In this document: piece by piece, positions 15,470 through 24,670 of the stretch
How positions within the stretch are numbered: the stretch's first letter is position 1
Layout of the letters: every line of letters starts with the position of its first letter
DNA from: Actinomyces sp. ICM47
GTDB lineage: Bacteria; Actinomycetota; Actinomycetes; Actinomycetales; Actinomycetaceae
Length of the DNA stretch: 36,677 nucleotides
Reading direction: 5' to 3'
Assembly (NCBI RefSeq): GCF_000278725.1
Contig: NZ_ALCA01000024.1
Span: 1 to 36,677, forward strand
Made by a program: the position numbers and the translations under genes
Notes under the pieces: generated by a model
The model's input: only the letters and a program-made list of their open reading frames with translations
Databases searched by the model: none
Told to the model about the DNA's origin: nothing

Positions 15470-16912
15470 ATGTCGCACGAACGAGGTGCACACAAGAGCT
15501 GGGTATCACGCATCTGCTATGCGATCGGCAATCTGGGACAGGCGGCGTACTACAACGCGCTGTCGACATTCTTTGTCACGTACTACGCGGCGCAGACCCT
15601 GTTCCGCGACTACGAGGACTCCGAGGCTAAGGCGATGATCGCTATCATCACGGCTCTCGTCTTCATCATCCGCATCGCTGAGATCTTTATCGACCCGCTC
15701 CTGGGGAACCTGGTCGACAACACAACCTCACGCTGGGGTCGCTTCAAGCCCTGGCAGGTGATCGGCGGTGTCGGCTCATCGATCCTGCTCTTCGCGATCT
15801 TCACCGGACTCTTTGGCCTGGTCAACGTCAACAAGGGTGTTTTCATCGTCGTCTTCATCATCGTTTTCGTGGTGCTCGACGTCCTTTACTCGCTGCGCGA
15901 CATCTCCTACTGGGGCATGATTCCCGCCCTGTCCTCCTCCTCGGAGGAGCGAAGCGTCTATACCGCCTTGGGTACCTTCACCGGTTCGATCGGCTACAAC
16001 GGCGTCACCGCCATCGTCGTCCCCGTGGTCGCCTTCTTCGGCGGCCTCGCCGGAGCTGGCTCTGAGAGCCAGGAGGGCTGGAGCGGATTTGGTGCGGTCA
16101 TCGCGCTCCTCGGCATCGTCACCTGCCTGGCCGTCGCCTTCGGCACCCGTGAGGAAGAAAGCGTTCTGCGCGATCCGGGCGACAAGTCCAACCCCCTGCA
16201 GGCCTTCCAGGCCATCGGACGCAACGATCAGCTCCTGTGGGTCTCCCTGTCCTACGTCCTCTACTCGATCGCGAACGTTGCGACCACGGGCTTCATGATC
16301 TACCTCTTCAAGTTCGTGCTGCGCCTGCCCGACATCTACTCTGTCGTCGGCATCATCGCCTTCGTCATCGGCCTGGTTGTGACGCCCCTGTACCCGGCGA
16401 TCAACCGCCGCGTGCCGCGCCGCTACCTCTACCTCGGCGGTATGGCGCTCATGGTCATCGCCTACGTCCTGTTCATCCTCTTCTCCACGAACCTCACGGT
16501 CGTCTTCATCGCGCTGGTGCTCTTCTACCTGCCCGCTACCTGCATCCAGATGACCGCGATCCTTACGATCACGGACTCGGTTGAGTACGGACAGCTCAAG
16601 ACCGGCAAGCGCAATGAAGCCGTTACCCTCTCGGTGCGACCCATGCTGGACAAGATCGCCGGTGCCTTGTCGAACTCCATCGTCGGATTCGTCGCCATCG
16701 CGGCCGCCATGACTAACGACGTCAACCCCGACCTGCTGACGACCGCCAACATCGAGACCTTTAAGACTGCGGCGTTCTACGTACCCCTCGGCGTCATCGT
16801 CCTGGCGTTCTTCGTCTTCGCGCGCAAGGTCACCCTGAGCGAGAAGAAGCACGGCGAAATCGTCGCCACCCTCAAGGCGAATATGGCTCACGCAGAGGTC
16901 GTGGAGGACTGA
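15470..16912 (+). CDS. GPH-family sugar:cation symporter (probable lactose permease)
   Basis: This 480-residue membrane protein has about 12 spans. It matches the glycoside-pentoside-hexuronide family (LacS/MelB type): RICYAIGNLGQAAYYNALST at the first span, then PLLGNLVDNTTSRWGRFKPW and LYSLRDISYWGMIPALS. There is no C-terminal IIA domain, unlike streptococcal LacS. ATG 15470 follows GAAGGAGAGG; the frame is open further back to 15401 but without a binding site. Its position divergent to lacZ makes lactose or a related galactoside the likely substrate. Confidence 0.9.
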   Translation: MSHERGAHKSWVSRICYAIGNLGQAAYYNALSTFFVTYYAAQTLFRDYEDSEAKAMIAIITALVFIIRIAEIFIDPLLGNLVDNTTSRWGRFKPWQVIGGVGSSILLFAIFTGLFGLVNVNKGVFIVVFIIVFVVLDVLYSLRDISYWGMIPALSSSSEERSVYTALGTFTGSIGYNGVTAIVVPVVAFFGGLAGAGSESQEGWSGFGAVIALLGIVTCLAVAFGTREEESVLRDPGDKSNPLQAFQAIGRNDQLLWVSLSYVLYSIANVATTGFMIYLFKFVLRLPDIYSVVGIIAFVIGLVVTPLYPAINRRVPRRYLYLGGMALMVIAYVLFILFSTNLTVVFIALVLFYLPATCIQMTAILTITDSVEYGQLKTGKRNEAVTLSVRPMLDKIAGALSNSIVGFVAIAAAMTNDVNPDLLTTANIETFKTAAFYVPLGVIVLAFFVFARKVTLSEKKHGEIVATLKANMAHAEVVED

Positions 16913-16949
16913 GTCAAAGACTCCTGACGGATAGATCGTCGGGTGAGGA

Positions 16950-16985
16950 GTGGGGCGGGGGACGCGCAGGCGTTCCCCGCCCCAC
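16950..16985 (+). terminator. Terminator after the sugar permease
   Basis: GTGGGGCGGGGGACGC (16950-16965) pairs with GCGTTCCCCGCCCCAC (16970-16985) with one wobble pair and a 4-base loop, 37 bp after the permease stop. No T-run follows. Confidence 0.8.
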
Positions 16986-17211
16986 TATGTGTCAAGGGAC
17001 GACGAGGCCTGGGCGGGGTTCACGCTCACCCCGGTCCGAGCGGGGCGCGGGGCTGTGGCCAGGCGAAAACGGCCTCGTTTTTGGACTCTTAGGGTTGTCT
17101 GATGAAATTCTGCGCGCGCTCTCTGATAGTTTTCAGGTAGCTTCCAGATAAGTGGACTGTAATCATCCTTGGAAGTGAGACCCACACCCTAAAATTCTTC
17201 AAGGAGTTTCA

Positions 17212-17679
17212 ATGAAGACTCGCCCGCAGACGCGCGCCCTTGCAGTTATCGCTCTCACCCTGGCGGCGGCGCTGAGCGCGTGTGGAACGACCGATTCGCC
17301 CGCCTCGCCCAGTACCAAGTCACCGAGCGCGGGTTCGAACGCGGCCAGCAACGACCCCAACCTGGTCTTCGCCCAGTGCATGCGTGAGAAGGGCTTCGAC
17401 GTGCCCGACACGGGATTGACCCCCGACCAGCTCAACGACACCTCCGACGCCTTCAACAACGCCCTCAACGAGTGCATGATGAAGGTGTCGAACCTGACGG
17501 GCGAAGGCAATATCGCCAACGACCCGGCCGTTCGCGAGGCCATGGTGAAGGGAGCCGAATGCCTGCGCGGCCTCGGCTACGACGTGAAGGACCCCCAGCC
17601 CGGCGAGGGCCTGAACCTGCCGGATATCCCCGAGGACGCCCTGAACAAGTGCTTCGCGCAGGCCGGGGGTGCCAAGTGA
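17212..17679 (+). CDS. Small lipoprotein heading an ABC export operon
   Basis: This 155-residue exported protein has a type II signal peptide (MKTRPQTRALAVIALTLAAA) with lipobox LSAC, so it should be lipid-anchored outside the membrane. A Ser/Pro-rich linker follows. A compact domain carries four regularly placed cysteines (FAQCMREKGFDVPD; NECMMKV; ECLRGLGYDVKD; LNKCFAQ), suggesting two disulfides. The repeated C-M/L-R-x-x-G-[FY]-D-V pattern indicates an internal duplication. AAGGAG precedes ATG 17212. The stop overlaps the GTG of the adaptor gene, so it belongs to the MacAB-like operon. Similar lipoproteins beside actinobacterial efflux operons have no known role; it may sense or bind the exported compound (inference). 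Confidence 0.85.
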   Translation: MKTRPQTRALAVIALTLAAALSACGTTDSPASPSTKSPSAGSNAASNDPNLVFAQCMREKGFDVPDTGLTPDQLNDTSDAFNNALNECMMKVSNLTGEGNIANDPAVREAMVKGAECLRGLGYDVKDPQPGEGLNLPDIPEDALNKCFAQAGGAK

Positions 17680-18758
17680 ACCGACCACGATCCGCGCGTG
17701 CCGTGGCTGCCGCGGCACTCCTCGCGGTCGGCGCGCTGACGATGTCCGCCTGCCAGGGATCGAGTGCGACTTCCGACGCGCCGCAGTCTTTCGATGGGGC
17801 GACTGCGACGGTTGAGCGCGGCGACCTGGTGGGGGAGACGACCGTGCAGGGCAACCTGCGCTACGCGGACTCCTACGTGCAAAAGAGCGCCTTTAACGGC
17901 GTCATCACCGCGCTGCCCACGCCCGGCACGACGCTGGGACAAGGCGACCACGTCTACACGGTGGCCGGCACGAACGCCTACCTGCTCCACGGCGCGATTC
18001 CCGCCTGGCGAGCCTTCGAAGAGGGCATGAGCGACGGCCAGGACATCGTCCAGCTGGAGACCGCCCTGTCCGCTCTGGGCTACTTCGAGCAGACTCCTAA
18101 CGGGCATTTCGACTGGAACACTATCGTCGCGATCAAGAAGTGGCAGAAGGCCCTGAGCCTGCCCCAGGACGGGACCCTGCCTCTCGGCTCCGTGCTCTTC
18201 GCCCCCGAGGACCTGCGCGTCGGCGCGCTAAAGGCCCGCGTGGGCGACACCGCGACGACGGAGACGGAACTGTTCACGGCCTCGTCCTCGCGCCAGATCG
18301 TCTCCGCAAACCTCAAGCTCTCCGACCAGGCCCTGGGCGTCGTCGGGAACTCCGTGACGATCCGACTGCCCGGCTCGGCCAAGTCGACGACCGGCACGAT
18401 CAGCGCGGTTGAGCCGCCGACCGACAAGCCCGGCGACACCTCGTCAAGCAACAAGGAAGCGTCGAAGGAACGCATCGTCCCGGTCACCATCACCCCGGAT
18501 GATCCGTCGGCTCTCGAAGGCCTGCAGGAAGCCTCCGTGTCTCTCGGCTTCACCTCCGAGTCGCGTAGCGGCGTCCTCTCCGTGCCCCTGGGTGCCCTCG
18601 TGGCCCTCAGCGCCGACCAGTTCGGCGTCGAGGTCGTCGACGAGGCCGGCTCCATTACTCGGGTTCCCGTCACCGTCGGCCTGTTCGCGGGCGACCGCGT
18701 CGAAGTGAGCGGCGACGGAATCGCCGAAGGCCAGCGCGTGGTGGTGCCCAACCGATGA
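17676..18758 (+). CDS. Periplasmic-adaptor-like protein with peptidoglycan-binding domain
   Basis: This 360-residue exported protein begins [20 protein letters not shown] and has the lipobox-like MSAC, so it is probably a lipoprotein. A biotinyl-lipoyl-like segment comes next ([20 protein letters not shown], then [20 protein letters not shown]). A peptidoglycan-binding domain follows (about 125-175; [33 protein letters not shown]). Beta-barrel and membrane-proximal domains of the HlyD/MacA type make up the rest. GTG 17676 overlaps the lipoprotein stop, and its end overlaps the ATPase start (ATGA). In Gram-positive bacteria such adaptors likely link the transporter to the cell wall. Substrate unknown. 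Confidence 0.85.
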   Translation: MNRPRSARAVAAAALLAVGALTMSACQGSSATSDAPQSFDGATATVERGDLVGETTVQGNLRYADSYVQKSAFNGVITALPTPGTTLGQGDHVYTVAGTNAYLLHGAIPAWRAFEEGMSDGQDIVQLETALSALGYFEQTPNGHFDWNTIVAIKKWQKALSLPQDGTLPLGSVLFAPEDLRVGALKARVGDTATTETELFTASSSRQIVSANLKLSDQALGVVGNSVTIRLPGSAKSTTGTISAVEPPTDKPGDTSSSNKEASKERIVPVTITPDDPSALEGLQEASVSLGFTSESRSGVLSVPLGALVALSADQFGVEVVDEAGSITRVPVTVGLFAGDRVEVSGDGIAEGQRVVVPNR

Positions 18759-19462
18759 GCCACATCCTGCAACTGACCGACGTGCACCGGTCCTTCGGCA
18801 GCCCGCCCGTGCACGCCTGCAACGGAGTATCCCTGAGCGTCGACGAGGGCGAATTCGTCGCCATTGTCGGCCCCTCGGGTTCCGGTAAATCAACTCTGCT
18901 CAACCTCATTGGAACGCTGGACCGGCCCACCTCGGGCAGCGTCTGCATCAATGGGACGGACGTGTCCTCCCTGCGTGACACGGAGCTGTCGGGAGTGCGC
19001 TCCTCGTTGATCGGCTTCGTGTTCCAGCAGTTCCACCTCACGGCCGGCGTGTCGGCGTTGGACAACGTGGCCGACGGCCTGCTCTACCGGGGCGTACCTC
19101 GGGCGAAGCGCCGCGAGGCCGCGCGTGAGGCCCTGACCCGAGTGGGCCTCGGGCATCGCATCGACCACAAGCCCCACCAGATGTCGGGCGGCGAGCGCCA
19201 ACGGGTCGCCATCGCCCGAGCCATCATCGGCCACCCGGCCCTGCTGCTCGCGGACGAACCCACCGGCAACCTGGATTCGCGCTCGGGCGCGTCCATCGTC
19301 GCGCTCCTGCGCGAGCTCAACGAGGCCGGCACCACGATCATCGTGATCACCCACGACAACGATCTGGCGGCGTCGCTGCCGCGCCAGATCGCCATTCGTG
19401 ATGGTGAAATCGTGTCCGATTCGGGACGCCCGGGAGACGGGGGAGGTAGCCATGACGAGTAG
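18755..19462 (+). CDS. MacB-like ABC transporter ATPase
   Basis: This 235-residue ATPase of the LolD/MacB type has Walker [10 protein letters not shown] (about 43-51), Q-loop VFQQFHL, signature [14 protein letters not shown], Walker [13 protein letters not shown] and switch ITHDNDLA. The Q-loop and 'DEPTGNLDS' are typical of ATPases that drive MacB/FtsX permeases. Its start overlaps the adaptor stop and its end overlaps the permease start by 11 bp, so the operon is tightly coupled. Confidence 0.95.
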   Translation: MSHILQLTDVHRSFGSPPVHACNGVSLSVDEGEFVAIVGPSGSGKSTLLNLIGTLDRPTSGSVCINGTDVSSLRDTELSGVRSSLIGFVFQQFHLTAGVSALDNVADGLLYRGVPRAKRREAAREALTRVGLGHRIDHKPHQMSGGERQRVAIARAIIGHPALLLADEPTGNLDSRSGASIVALLRELNEAGTTIIVITHDNDLAASLPRQIAIRDGEIVSDSGRPGDGGGSHDE

Positions 19463-20660
19463 GAAGCACGCGCGCGCCTATCGGTCGAGTCTGCGCGCCT
19501 CCGACGTCGCCCGCCTGGGCCTGACCGGGCTGCGCGCCCGGCCCATGCGCGCCGTGTTGTCGGCGCTCGGTATCGCCATCGGTATCGCCGCGATGGTCGG
19601 CGTCGTCGGGGTCTCAGCCTCCTCGCAGGCCCGCCTACAAGAACAGCTGCGCGCGCTCGGCACGAACATGCTGACGGCGCGCAGCGGCGCGGACCTGAGC
19701 GGCGCGGACCTGATCCTGCCTGAAGATTCCGTGGGGCGCACCCGCATGATTCCCGGCGTCACGTCGGCGGCCTCCACCTCCACGCTCTCCGGCGTGTCCG
19801 TGTACCGCTCGCGCCTGTCCGACCCGAACGCGACCGGCGGCATCATCACGATGGCGGCCGACACGAACCTCCTCGACGTCGTCTCCGGACAGATGAAGCG
19901 TGGTGCCTGGCTCAACGAGGCGACCGCGAAGTACCCGGGCGTCGTGCTGGGGTCGAAGGCCGCGCAGCTCCTCGGCGTCGTCGAGCCGGGCACCCAGGTG
20001 TGGCTGGGAGGACGATCCTTCACGGTCCTGGGAATCTTGGAACCCGCGCCACTGGCCGAAGAACTCGACAACTCCGCGCTGATCGGGGTGTCCGCAGCTT
20101 CGACCTACTTCGACGCGGGCAAGACTCCGACGACGATCTACGAGCGCTCCTCTGAGGACCAGGTCGAGAACGTGCGGACCCTGCTCGGGCCGACCCTGGC
20201 ACCCCAAGGGTCCACGGGCCTGAAGGTGTCGCGCCCCTCGGACGCGCTGGCCGCCCAAAACGCTGCCGACCAGACGTTCACGACCCTGCTCGCGGGCGTC
20301 GGATCCATCGCCCTGCTGGTGGGCGGCATCGGCGTGGCCAACACGATGATCATCTCGGTGCTGGAGCGCCGCAAGGAGATCGGCCTGCGCCGCTCGCTGG
20401 GGGCCAAGCGCAGCCACATCAGCGTCCAGTTCCTGGCCGAAGCCCTCATCCTGTCCTTCCTCGGAGGAGTCGCTGGATGCCTCATCGGCGGGGGAGTGAC
20501 GTGGGGAATGTGCATCGCCTACGGGTGGCCGCCCACCCTCCACTGGTGGGTGATCGCCGCAGGCCTGGGAGCTACCGTCCTCATCGGTGCCATCGCCGGG
20601 CTTTACCCCGCGATCCGCGCGGCGCGCACGCCCCCGACGGCGGCCCTCGCCTCGCAGTAG
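19452..20660 (+). CDS. MacB/FtsX-type ABC permease
   Basis: This 402-residue permease has one N-terminal membrane span ([20 protein letters not shown]), a large extracytoplasmic MacB-PCD domain (about 60-275) and three C-terminal spans forming the FtsX domain ([59 protein letters not shown]). I chose ATG 19452 because GGGGGAGG lies 5 bases upstream. With the ATPase and adaptor it forms a MacAB-like mechanotransmission complex, which typically exports antibiotics, peptides or siderophores. The substrate cannot be read from the sequence. Confidence 0.93.
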   Translation: MTSRKHARAYRSSLRASDVARLGLTGLRARPMRAVLSALGIAIGIAAMVGVVGVSASSQARLQEQLRALGTNMLTARSGADLSGADLILPEDSVGRTRMIPGVTSAASTSTLSGVSVYRSRLSDPNATGGIITMAADTNLLDVVSGQMKRGAWLNEATAKYPGVVLGSKAAQLLGVVEPGTQVWLGGRSFTVLGILEPAPLAEELDNSALIGVSAASTYFDAGKTPTTIYERSSEDQVENVRTLLGPTLAPQGSTGLKVSRPSDALAAQNAADQTFTTLLAGVGSIALLVGGIGVANTMIISVLERRKEIGLRRSLGAKRSHISVQFLAEALILSFLGGVAGCLIGGGVTWGMCIAYGWPPTLHWWVIAAGLGATVLIGAIAGLYPAIRAARTPPTAALASQ

Positions 20661-20672
20661 CCGCAGGCACAT

Positions 20673-20739
20673 ACGAGGCCGTGGCTGGCTCAGCAATCCC
20701 CAATCGAAAGCGGGGAGCGCGAGTCGGCCACGGCCTCGT
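20673..20739. terminator. Terminator of the ABC operon, same 13-mer pair
   Basis: ACGAGGCCGTGGC (20673-20685) and GCCACGGCCTCGT (20727-20739) form a perfect 13-bp stem around a 41-base loop. The two arms are identical to those of the clpP1P2 terminator. It lies between convergent genes and may serve both. Confidence 0.8.
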
Positions 20740-20765
20740 TCACGTGCGCGCAGATCGCGCGTACG

Positions 20766-22649
20766 TCAGTTCTGCACGGGGCCGCCGTAGATCTCGTCGA
20801 TGACGGATGCCAGGCGGCGCGTGGCTTCCAGGCGCTTGACCTTCAGGGAGGGCGTGAGCAGGCCGTTGGCCTCCGTGAAGTCGGTGGTCAGGACCTTGAT
20901 CTTACGGATCGACTCGGCGCGCGAAACATGCTCGTTCGCCGAGGCCACCGCTTTCTCCAGGGAGGCCAGGACCTCGACGTTCGTGGCCGCCTCGGCCACG
21001 CTCATCGGGGGCAGCGAGTGGGCGGCGAGCCAATCGGGGAGCATCTCCGCGTCCAGCGTGATGAGCGCGGCGACGAACGGCCTCTGATCGCCCACGACCA
21101 GGACCTGGGAGATGAGCGGGTGGGAGCGCATCGTGTTTTCGAGGGCGGCCGGGGCGACGTTCTTGCCGCCCGCCGTCACGATGATCTCCTTCGCGCGGCC
21201 CGTGATGGACACGTAGCCGTCGCGGTCCAGGCTCCCCAGGTCGCCCGTGCGGAACCAGCCGTCCTCCGTGAAGCACGCGGCCGTTGCCTCGGGGTCGTTG
21301 TGGTAGCGCTGGAAGACGCTGGGGCCCTTCAGAAGGATCTCGCCCTCGTCGCTGATCTTGAAGGACATGGGCGGCAGGGCTGGGCCCACGGTGCCGATCT
21401 TGGACAGGCGGGGCGTGTTGACGGAGACCGGGCCGACCGTCTCGGTCAGGCCGTAGCCCTCCAGGACGGGGATGCCGACGCCGCGGTAGAAGTGGGCGAG
21501 CCAGGTGGCCAGGGGAGCGCCGCCCGACACGATGTAGTCCGCGTTGCCGCCCACCAGGCGGATGATCTGCTGGTAGACGAGCCTGTCGGCCAGCATGTGC
21601 TGGGCTTCAAGGGACACCGAGGGGCCCTCTTCCGTATCGAGGGCCTGGGAGTAAGCAATCGCGACCTTCGCTGCCCACCGGAAGATCTTCTGCTTCGGGC
21701 CGCGCGCCTTCGTGTCCGCCGAGTTGTAGATCTTCTCCAGAACGCGCGGGACGACGAGGAGGTAGCTCGGCTTAAAGGATGCGAGGTCGGGCAGGAGGTT
21801 CTTGATGTTGGGCGCGTGGCCGAGCACGCCGTTGCCGCTGATCTGGAAGACCTGCAGGAAACGCGCGAACACGTGGGCGAGGGGCAGGAAGAGGAGCAGG
21901 CGCGAGTTCTTGCCTGCCGCGATCTCAGGCATCCACACGTGGGCGTTGACGCACAGGTTCGTGAAGTTCTCGTGGGAGAGCACCGTGCCCTTGGGTGTGC
22001 CCGTCGTGCCCGATGTGTAGACGATGGTTGCGATGTCGGCCGTCGTGAGCTTATCGGCGCGGGCAGCGACGCGGTCACGCGGGACAGTCGCGCCCTCTGC
22101 GATGAGGGTCTCGATGGCCTCGGAGTCCAGGGAGAGGACGTGCGTGTTGTCCCGGTTCTCACGTTCGGCGGCTGCGCGCACGATTTCGGCCATGGACACG
22201 GTCTCGGTGACGATCAGGTTGACGTCCGCGTCGACCAGGATGTGGGCGACCTGGTCGATGGAGCTGGTCTCGTAGATGGGGACCGGCACCAGGGCGGCCG
22301 CCCAGCACGCGAAGTCGAGGAGCGTCCACTCATAGCGGGTGCGGCTCATGATCGCGACCCGGTCGCCCGGTTCGAGGCCGCGCGCGATGAGGCCAGCGGC
22401 CACGGACTGCACCTCGTCGTAGAAGTCGCGGGCGCTGATCGAGCGCCACGTGTCGCCGATGCCGACCTTGCGCAGGATGAGCGGGCGGGTCGCGCCGCGC
22501 TGCACGCGTTCTTTGAGCAGGTGGGGGATCGTCGTGTGTTCGTCGATGCGCACCATGACGGGCGCGTGCCATTCGAGGGCTTCTGTGGTCGTCTGCGCCC
22601 GCGTCGTCTCGTCGTCGTTGGACGAGGCCGGGGTTTCCTTCGTGGTCAT
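20766..22649 (-). CDS. Long-chain fatty acyl-CoA synthetase (FadD15-like)
   Basis: This 627-residue adenylate-forming enzyme activates long-chain fatty acids with ATP and CoA. The AMP-binding motif is TIVYTSGTTGTPKG; it also has GYGLTETVGPVSVN, GWFRTGDLGSLD and the C-terminal lysine region ITVKAKE-like ITGRAKEIIVTAGGKN. Length and motifs fit actinobacterial FadD15-type proteins. It has no signal peptide. The ATG at 22649 follows GGGAGC. It converges on the ABC operon and has no obvious operon partner, so it is probably a single-gene unit serving membrane lipid turnover. Confidence 0.93.
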   Translation of the reverse strand: MTTKETPASSNDDETTRAQTTTEALEWHAPVMVRIDEHTTIPHLLKERVQRGATRPLILRKVGIGDTWRSISARDFYDEVQSVAAGLIARGLEPGDRVAIMSRTRYEWTLLDFACWAAALVPVPIYETSSIDQVAHILVDADVNLIVTETVSMAEIVRAAAERENRDNTHVLSLDSEAIETLIAEGATVPRDRVAARADKLTTADIATIVYTSGTTGTPKGTVLSHENFTNLCVNAHVWMPEIAAGKNSRLLLFLPLAHVFARFLQVFQISGNGVLGHAPNIKNLLPDLASFKPSYLLVVPRVLEKIYNSADTKARGPKQKIFRWAAKVAIAYSQALDTEEGPSVSLEAQHMLADRLVYQQIIRLVGGNADYIVSGGAPLATWLAHFYRGVGIPVLEGYGLTETVGPVSVNTPRLSKIGTVGPALPPMSFKISDEGEILLKGPSVFQRYHNDPEATAACFTEDGWFRTGDLGSLDRDGYVSITGRAKEIIVTAGGKNVAPAALENTMRSHPLISQVLVVGDQRPFVAALITLDAEMLPDWLAAHSLPPMSVAEAATNVEVLASLEKAVASANEHVSRAESIRKIKVLTTDFTEANGLLTPSLKVKRLEATRRLASVIDEIYGGPVQN

Positions 22650-22892
22650 GCGTGCTCCCTGGAGGCTCGAGTGAGCGCCACCGGGCGAGGCCTGAGTGGC
22701 GCAATGATACTGGCCCTATCCTACGCGCCGCTAGGGTGGGGGAGAAATGCCGCGATCAGAGCTGGAGGGCTGTTCGTACGGGAGTTTGTCGGCGGAACCT
22801 GGAAGCTCGATACTGAGGCGGCGGAAGCACAACGTGCACTCGCGGGCTAGGTTGTCCGCCCTTTGTGTGGCGCTCTCCCGGATGTCTGGCCG

Positions 22893-23243
22893 TCAGTTAC
22901 GACGCTGGTAGGACTTGAGTGCCTGCGCTAGTGCTTCTTCTAGCGTGAGCCGGGACTGACGTGTGGAGAGAAGCGAGAGGATGACGACGCTGTCGTCGGT
23001 CACGAGGAAGCCGATCAGGAGGTTGTTGCGGAAACCGATGATGCGCATTCCCGGGTGATGCAGTGAGAAGGCTTGGCCGCGTAGTGGGAAGTCGGGAAGC
23101 TGCTCAATGTAATCCGTCAGCGCCCGCACGTAGTTGCGGGCCGTAACTTCAGAACCGCTGACTGATGCCATAGATTGCAGGAGGTGTCTGAACTGTTGCC
23201 GGGCTTGGCTGGTCACGACTAGGCGAAAGCGTTGCCCGGTCAT
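22893..23243 (-). CDS. RelE/ParE-family toxin
   Basis: This 116-residue protein has the RelE/ParE fold pattern: RFRLVVTSQARQQFRHLLQS, then NYVRALTDYIEQLPDFPLRG, MRIIGFRNNLLIGFLVTDD and VVILSLLSTRQS. It overlaps the antitoxin stop by 4 bp (ATGA), the usual coupling of such modules. RelE members cleave mRNA at the ribosome and ParE members block gyrase; the sequence does not decide which applies. The module lies in an accessory patch between broken genes. Confidence 0.82.
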   Translation of the reverse strand: MTGQRFRLVVTSQARQQFRHLLQSMASVSGSEVTARNYVRALTDYIEQLPDFPLRGQAFSLHHPGMRIIGFRNNLLIGFLVTDDSVVILSLLSTRQSRLTLEEALAQALKSYQRRN

Positions 23244-23536
23244 TTCAGCCCCAGGTCAGCGCGGATGTCGTCGAGCGTGTAGACATCGTCCGGGTTCTCC
23301 TCGTAATCACGAACAGCCTGAGCGAGGTCCTCTCGCAGCCAGTGGTCCAGTTCGTCTCGTGTCTGTCGGTCGCGACGTTCCTCAAGGGCCTCCATTGCCT
23401 CCTCATAGAAGGCGGGAGAGACCAGGACCGCGCGGGTCTGCGCGCCGCGCGAGCGCAGCTCGACGGGCTCAACCTGGGCGGCAGCGATGTAGCGGGCCTG
23501 GTTCTGTCGAAACTCGGAAAGCGTTGCGGTTGACAT
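23240..23536 (-). CDS. Phd/YefM-family antitoxin
   Basis: This 98-residue protein has an N-terminal DNA-binding Phd/YefM domain (MSTATLSEFRQNQARYIAAA; VEPVELRSRGAQTRAVLVSP). An acidic helical C-terminus (LREDLAQAVRDYEENPDDV) would wrap the toxin. I chose ATG 23536. A palindrome and the -10-like box TACAAT lie directly before it, six bases from the A of ATG, so the transcript may start on the ATG itself (leaderless). No Shine-Dalgarno is present. A TTG further up at 23551 is in frame but lies in the operator. Confidence 0.85.
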   Translation of the reverse strand: MSTATLSEFRQNQARYIAAAQVEPVELRSRGAQTRAVLVSPAFYEEAMEALEERRDRQTRDELDHWLREDLAQAVRDYEENPDDVYTLDDIRADLGLK

Positions 23537-23550
23537 GTACCAATTGTACA
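23536..23550. promoter_or_regulatory. Autoregulatory operator of the toxin-antitoxin pair
   Basis: TGTAC-CAATT-GTACA is a perfect inverted repeat. On the minus strand it contains TACAAT, a good -10 box. Binding of the antitoxin here would block its own promoter, as is usual for Phd/YefM systems. Confidence 0.6.
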
Positions 23551-23588
23551 AGTTGTTGCGATCGTGTGTGTGAGTTTGTGGTGGAGCA

Positions 23589-23828
23589 CTCGGGGGCCAT
23601 CGCCATGTGCTTACGCGTGGCAGAAAACGCGATGATGTACGTCCCGTGGTGAGTGAACGTGTGTTTGTTTCACGCGATGCGCCGCAGCTCGAGTTCCGGG
23701 TAGGTGAGTCCCACTGACACTGGCACGTCCACCATCCGCGAGCGGTTGTCGTCGTCGGGGATGGTCGCGAGAAACTCGTCGAGCGTCTTGATTGCCACAG
23801 TGATCACTCTGACGACCCCCTTGCTCAT
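23589..23828 (-). pseudogene. DUF1801 (YdhG/iron-chaperone-like) gene, broken
   Basis: The frame starts MSKGVVRVITVAIKTLDEFL and continues to TYPELELRRIA, then TGA at 23672-23670. It reads on in the same frame with NKHTFTHHGTYIIAFSATRK and HMAMAPE. The family has W at the stop position (RIAWNQPMFTDHGTFIIGFS, from memory of B. subtilis YdhG), so TGG changed to TGA. The conserved C-terminus is missing, and resemblance ends where the toxin-antitoxin promoter region begins. Both defects make it a pseudogene. The ISL3 element begins 47 bp upstream of its start. Confidence 0.7.
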
Positions 23829-23874
23829 TTGCGGCATGGGTTGTTAGGCGTGGAAGCGGGAGAATTGCTTATGT

Positions 23875-24661
23875 GGTTCTTCCGAGTTGAGTGTGGGTGA
23901 CCGGGTGTTGGTCGGGGGTTGCGGGTAGAGGTCGAGGTCCTTGATGATGAGCGGACTTCTACCCCCGCTGTCTTCAAGGACCTCGACAATGTCTCACCCT
24001 ACCTGCTGCTGCTCTGCGTCGCTTGATCGTTGTGATCGGTGTGATCTGCTCGTCGGTTTGGAGGGCTTCCATCTGATGAGCGTAACTCGCACCTCACAGG
24101 CTCTGGTGCTCGATGTTGAGTCGTGCAACCAGCTGGTTGGCTGCCCTGGGTGTGGGGTGATCGCTCAAGGCCACGGGCGCGTGGTGGTGGAGGTGATCGA
24201 CGCGCCCTGGGCCGGGGTCCCGGCGCGGATCCGGTGGCACAAGCGCCGATGGATATGCCGCGAACACACCTGCCAGATCGCGACCTTCATCGAGCAGAAC
24301 CACTCGGTGTGTGCTCCCAGGGCGCGTTTGGGTGTGCGGGCGATCCGCTGGGCGATCCGACAGCTGCGCTTCGAAGGGGCCACTATCGCTGGCCTGGCCC
24401 GACAACTGGCAACCACGTGGAACACCGTGTGGTCCCACATCAAGCCGTGCCTGCAAGCCGCATCTGATGACCCCGCCCGCTTCGCAGGCGTGCAGGTGCT
24501 GGGGGTTGACGAGCATGTGTGGCACCACCAGGACCGACGCCGACGAGGGCCCACGTGAACTCACCGGCATCGCGGACCTGACACGCGGGAAGGAACATCC
24601 CACGGCTCGCTTGAGTAGACCTGATCCCAGGAAGATCTGGCACCGCGTACAAGAACTGGCT
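23875..24661 (+). mobile_element. ISL3-family element, 3'-truncated
   Basis: It starts with GGTTCTTCCGAGTTGAGTGT, the same terminus as the scraps at 1-486, followed by the subterminal inverted pair and the transposase. It ends abruptly near 24661 inside the transposase, where a different sequence beginning GCCTGTCAATTTTTCTGTGT takes over. No second terminal repeat is present. Confidence 0.82.
23989..24661 (+). pseudogene. ISL3-family transposase, frameshifted and truncated
   Basis: ATG 23989 opens a frame with zinc-finger cysteines (CDRCDLL; CPGCGV; CREHTC), a helix-turn-helix (TIAGLARQLATTWNTVW) and the start of the DDE domain (VLGVDEHVWHH). The frame shifts after HHQD to ELTGIADLTRGKEHPT, then again to DLIPGRSGTAYKNWLG, and the sequence ends there. 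More than half the catalytic domain is absent. It differs from the transposase at 1116-2429, so two ISL3 lineages are present. Confidence 0.85.
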
Positions 24662-24670
24662 GGGGGCCTG

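Noticed and set aside
15776..16891. 371-codon minus-strand frame over the permease
   Set aside because: Acidic low-complexity shadow of hydrophobic codons in the opposite strand.
20928..22850. 640-codon open frame on the plus strand
   Set aside because: It is the antisense shadow of the acyl-CoA synthetase, produced by high GC; composition is Arg/Gly/Val-rich with no family features.
22650..22892. Small plus-strand frames between the synthetase and toxin gene
   Set aside because: No ribosome-binding site, no conserved pattern and early stops; I see nothing functional there.
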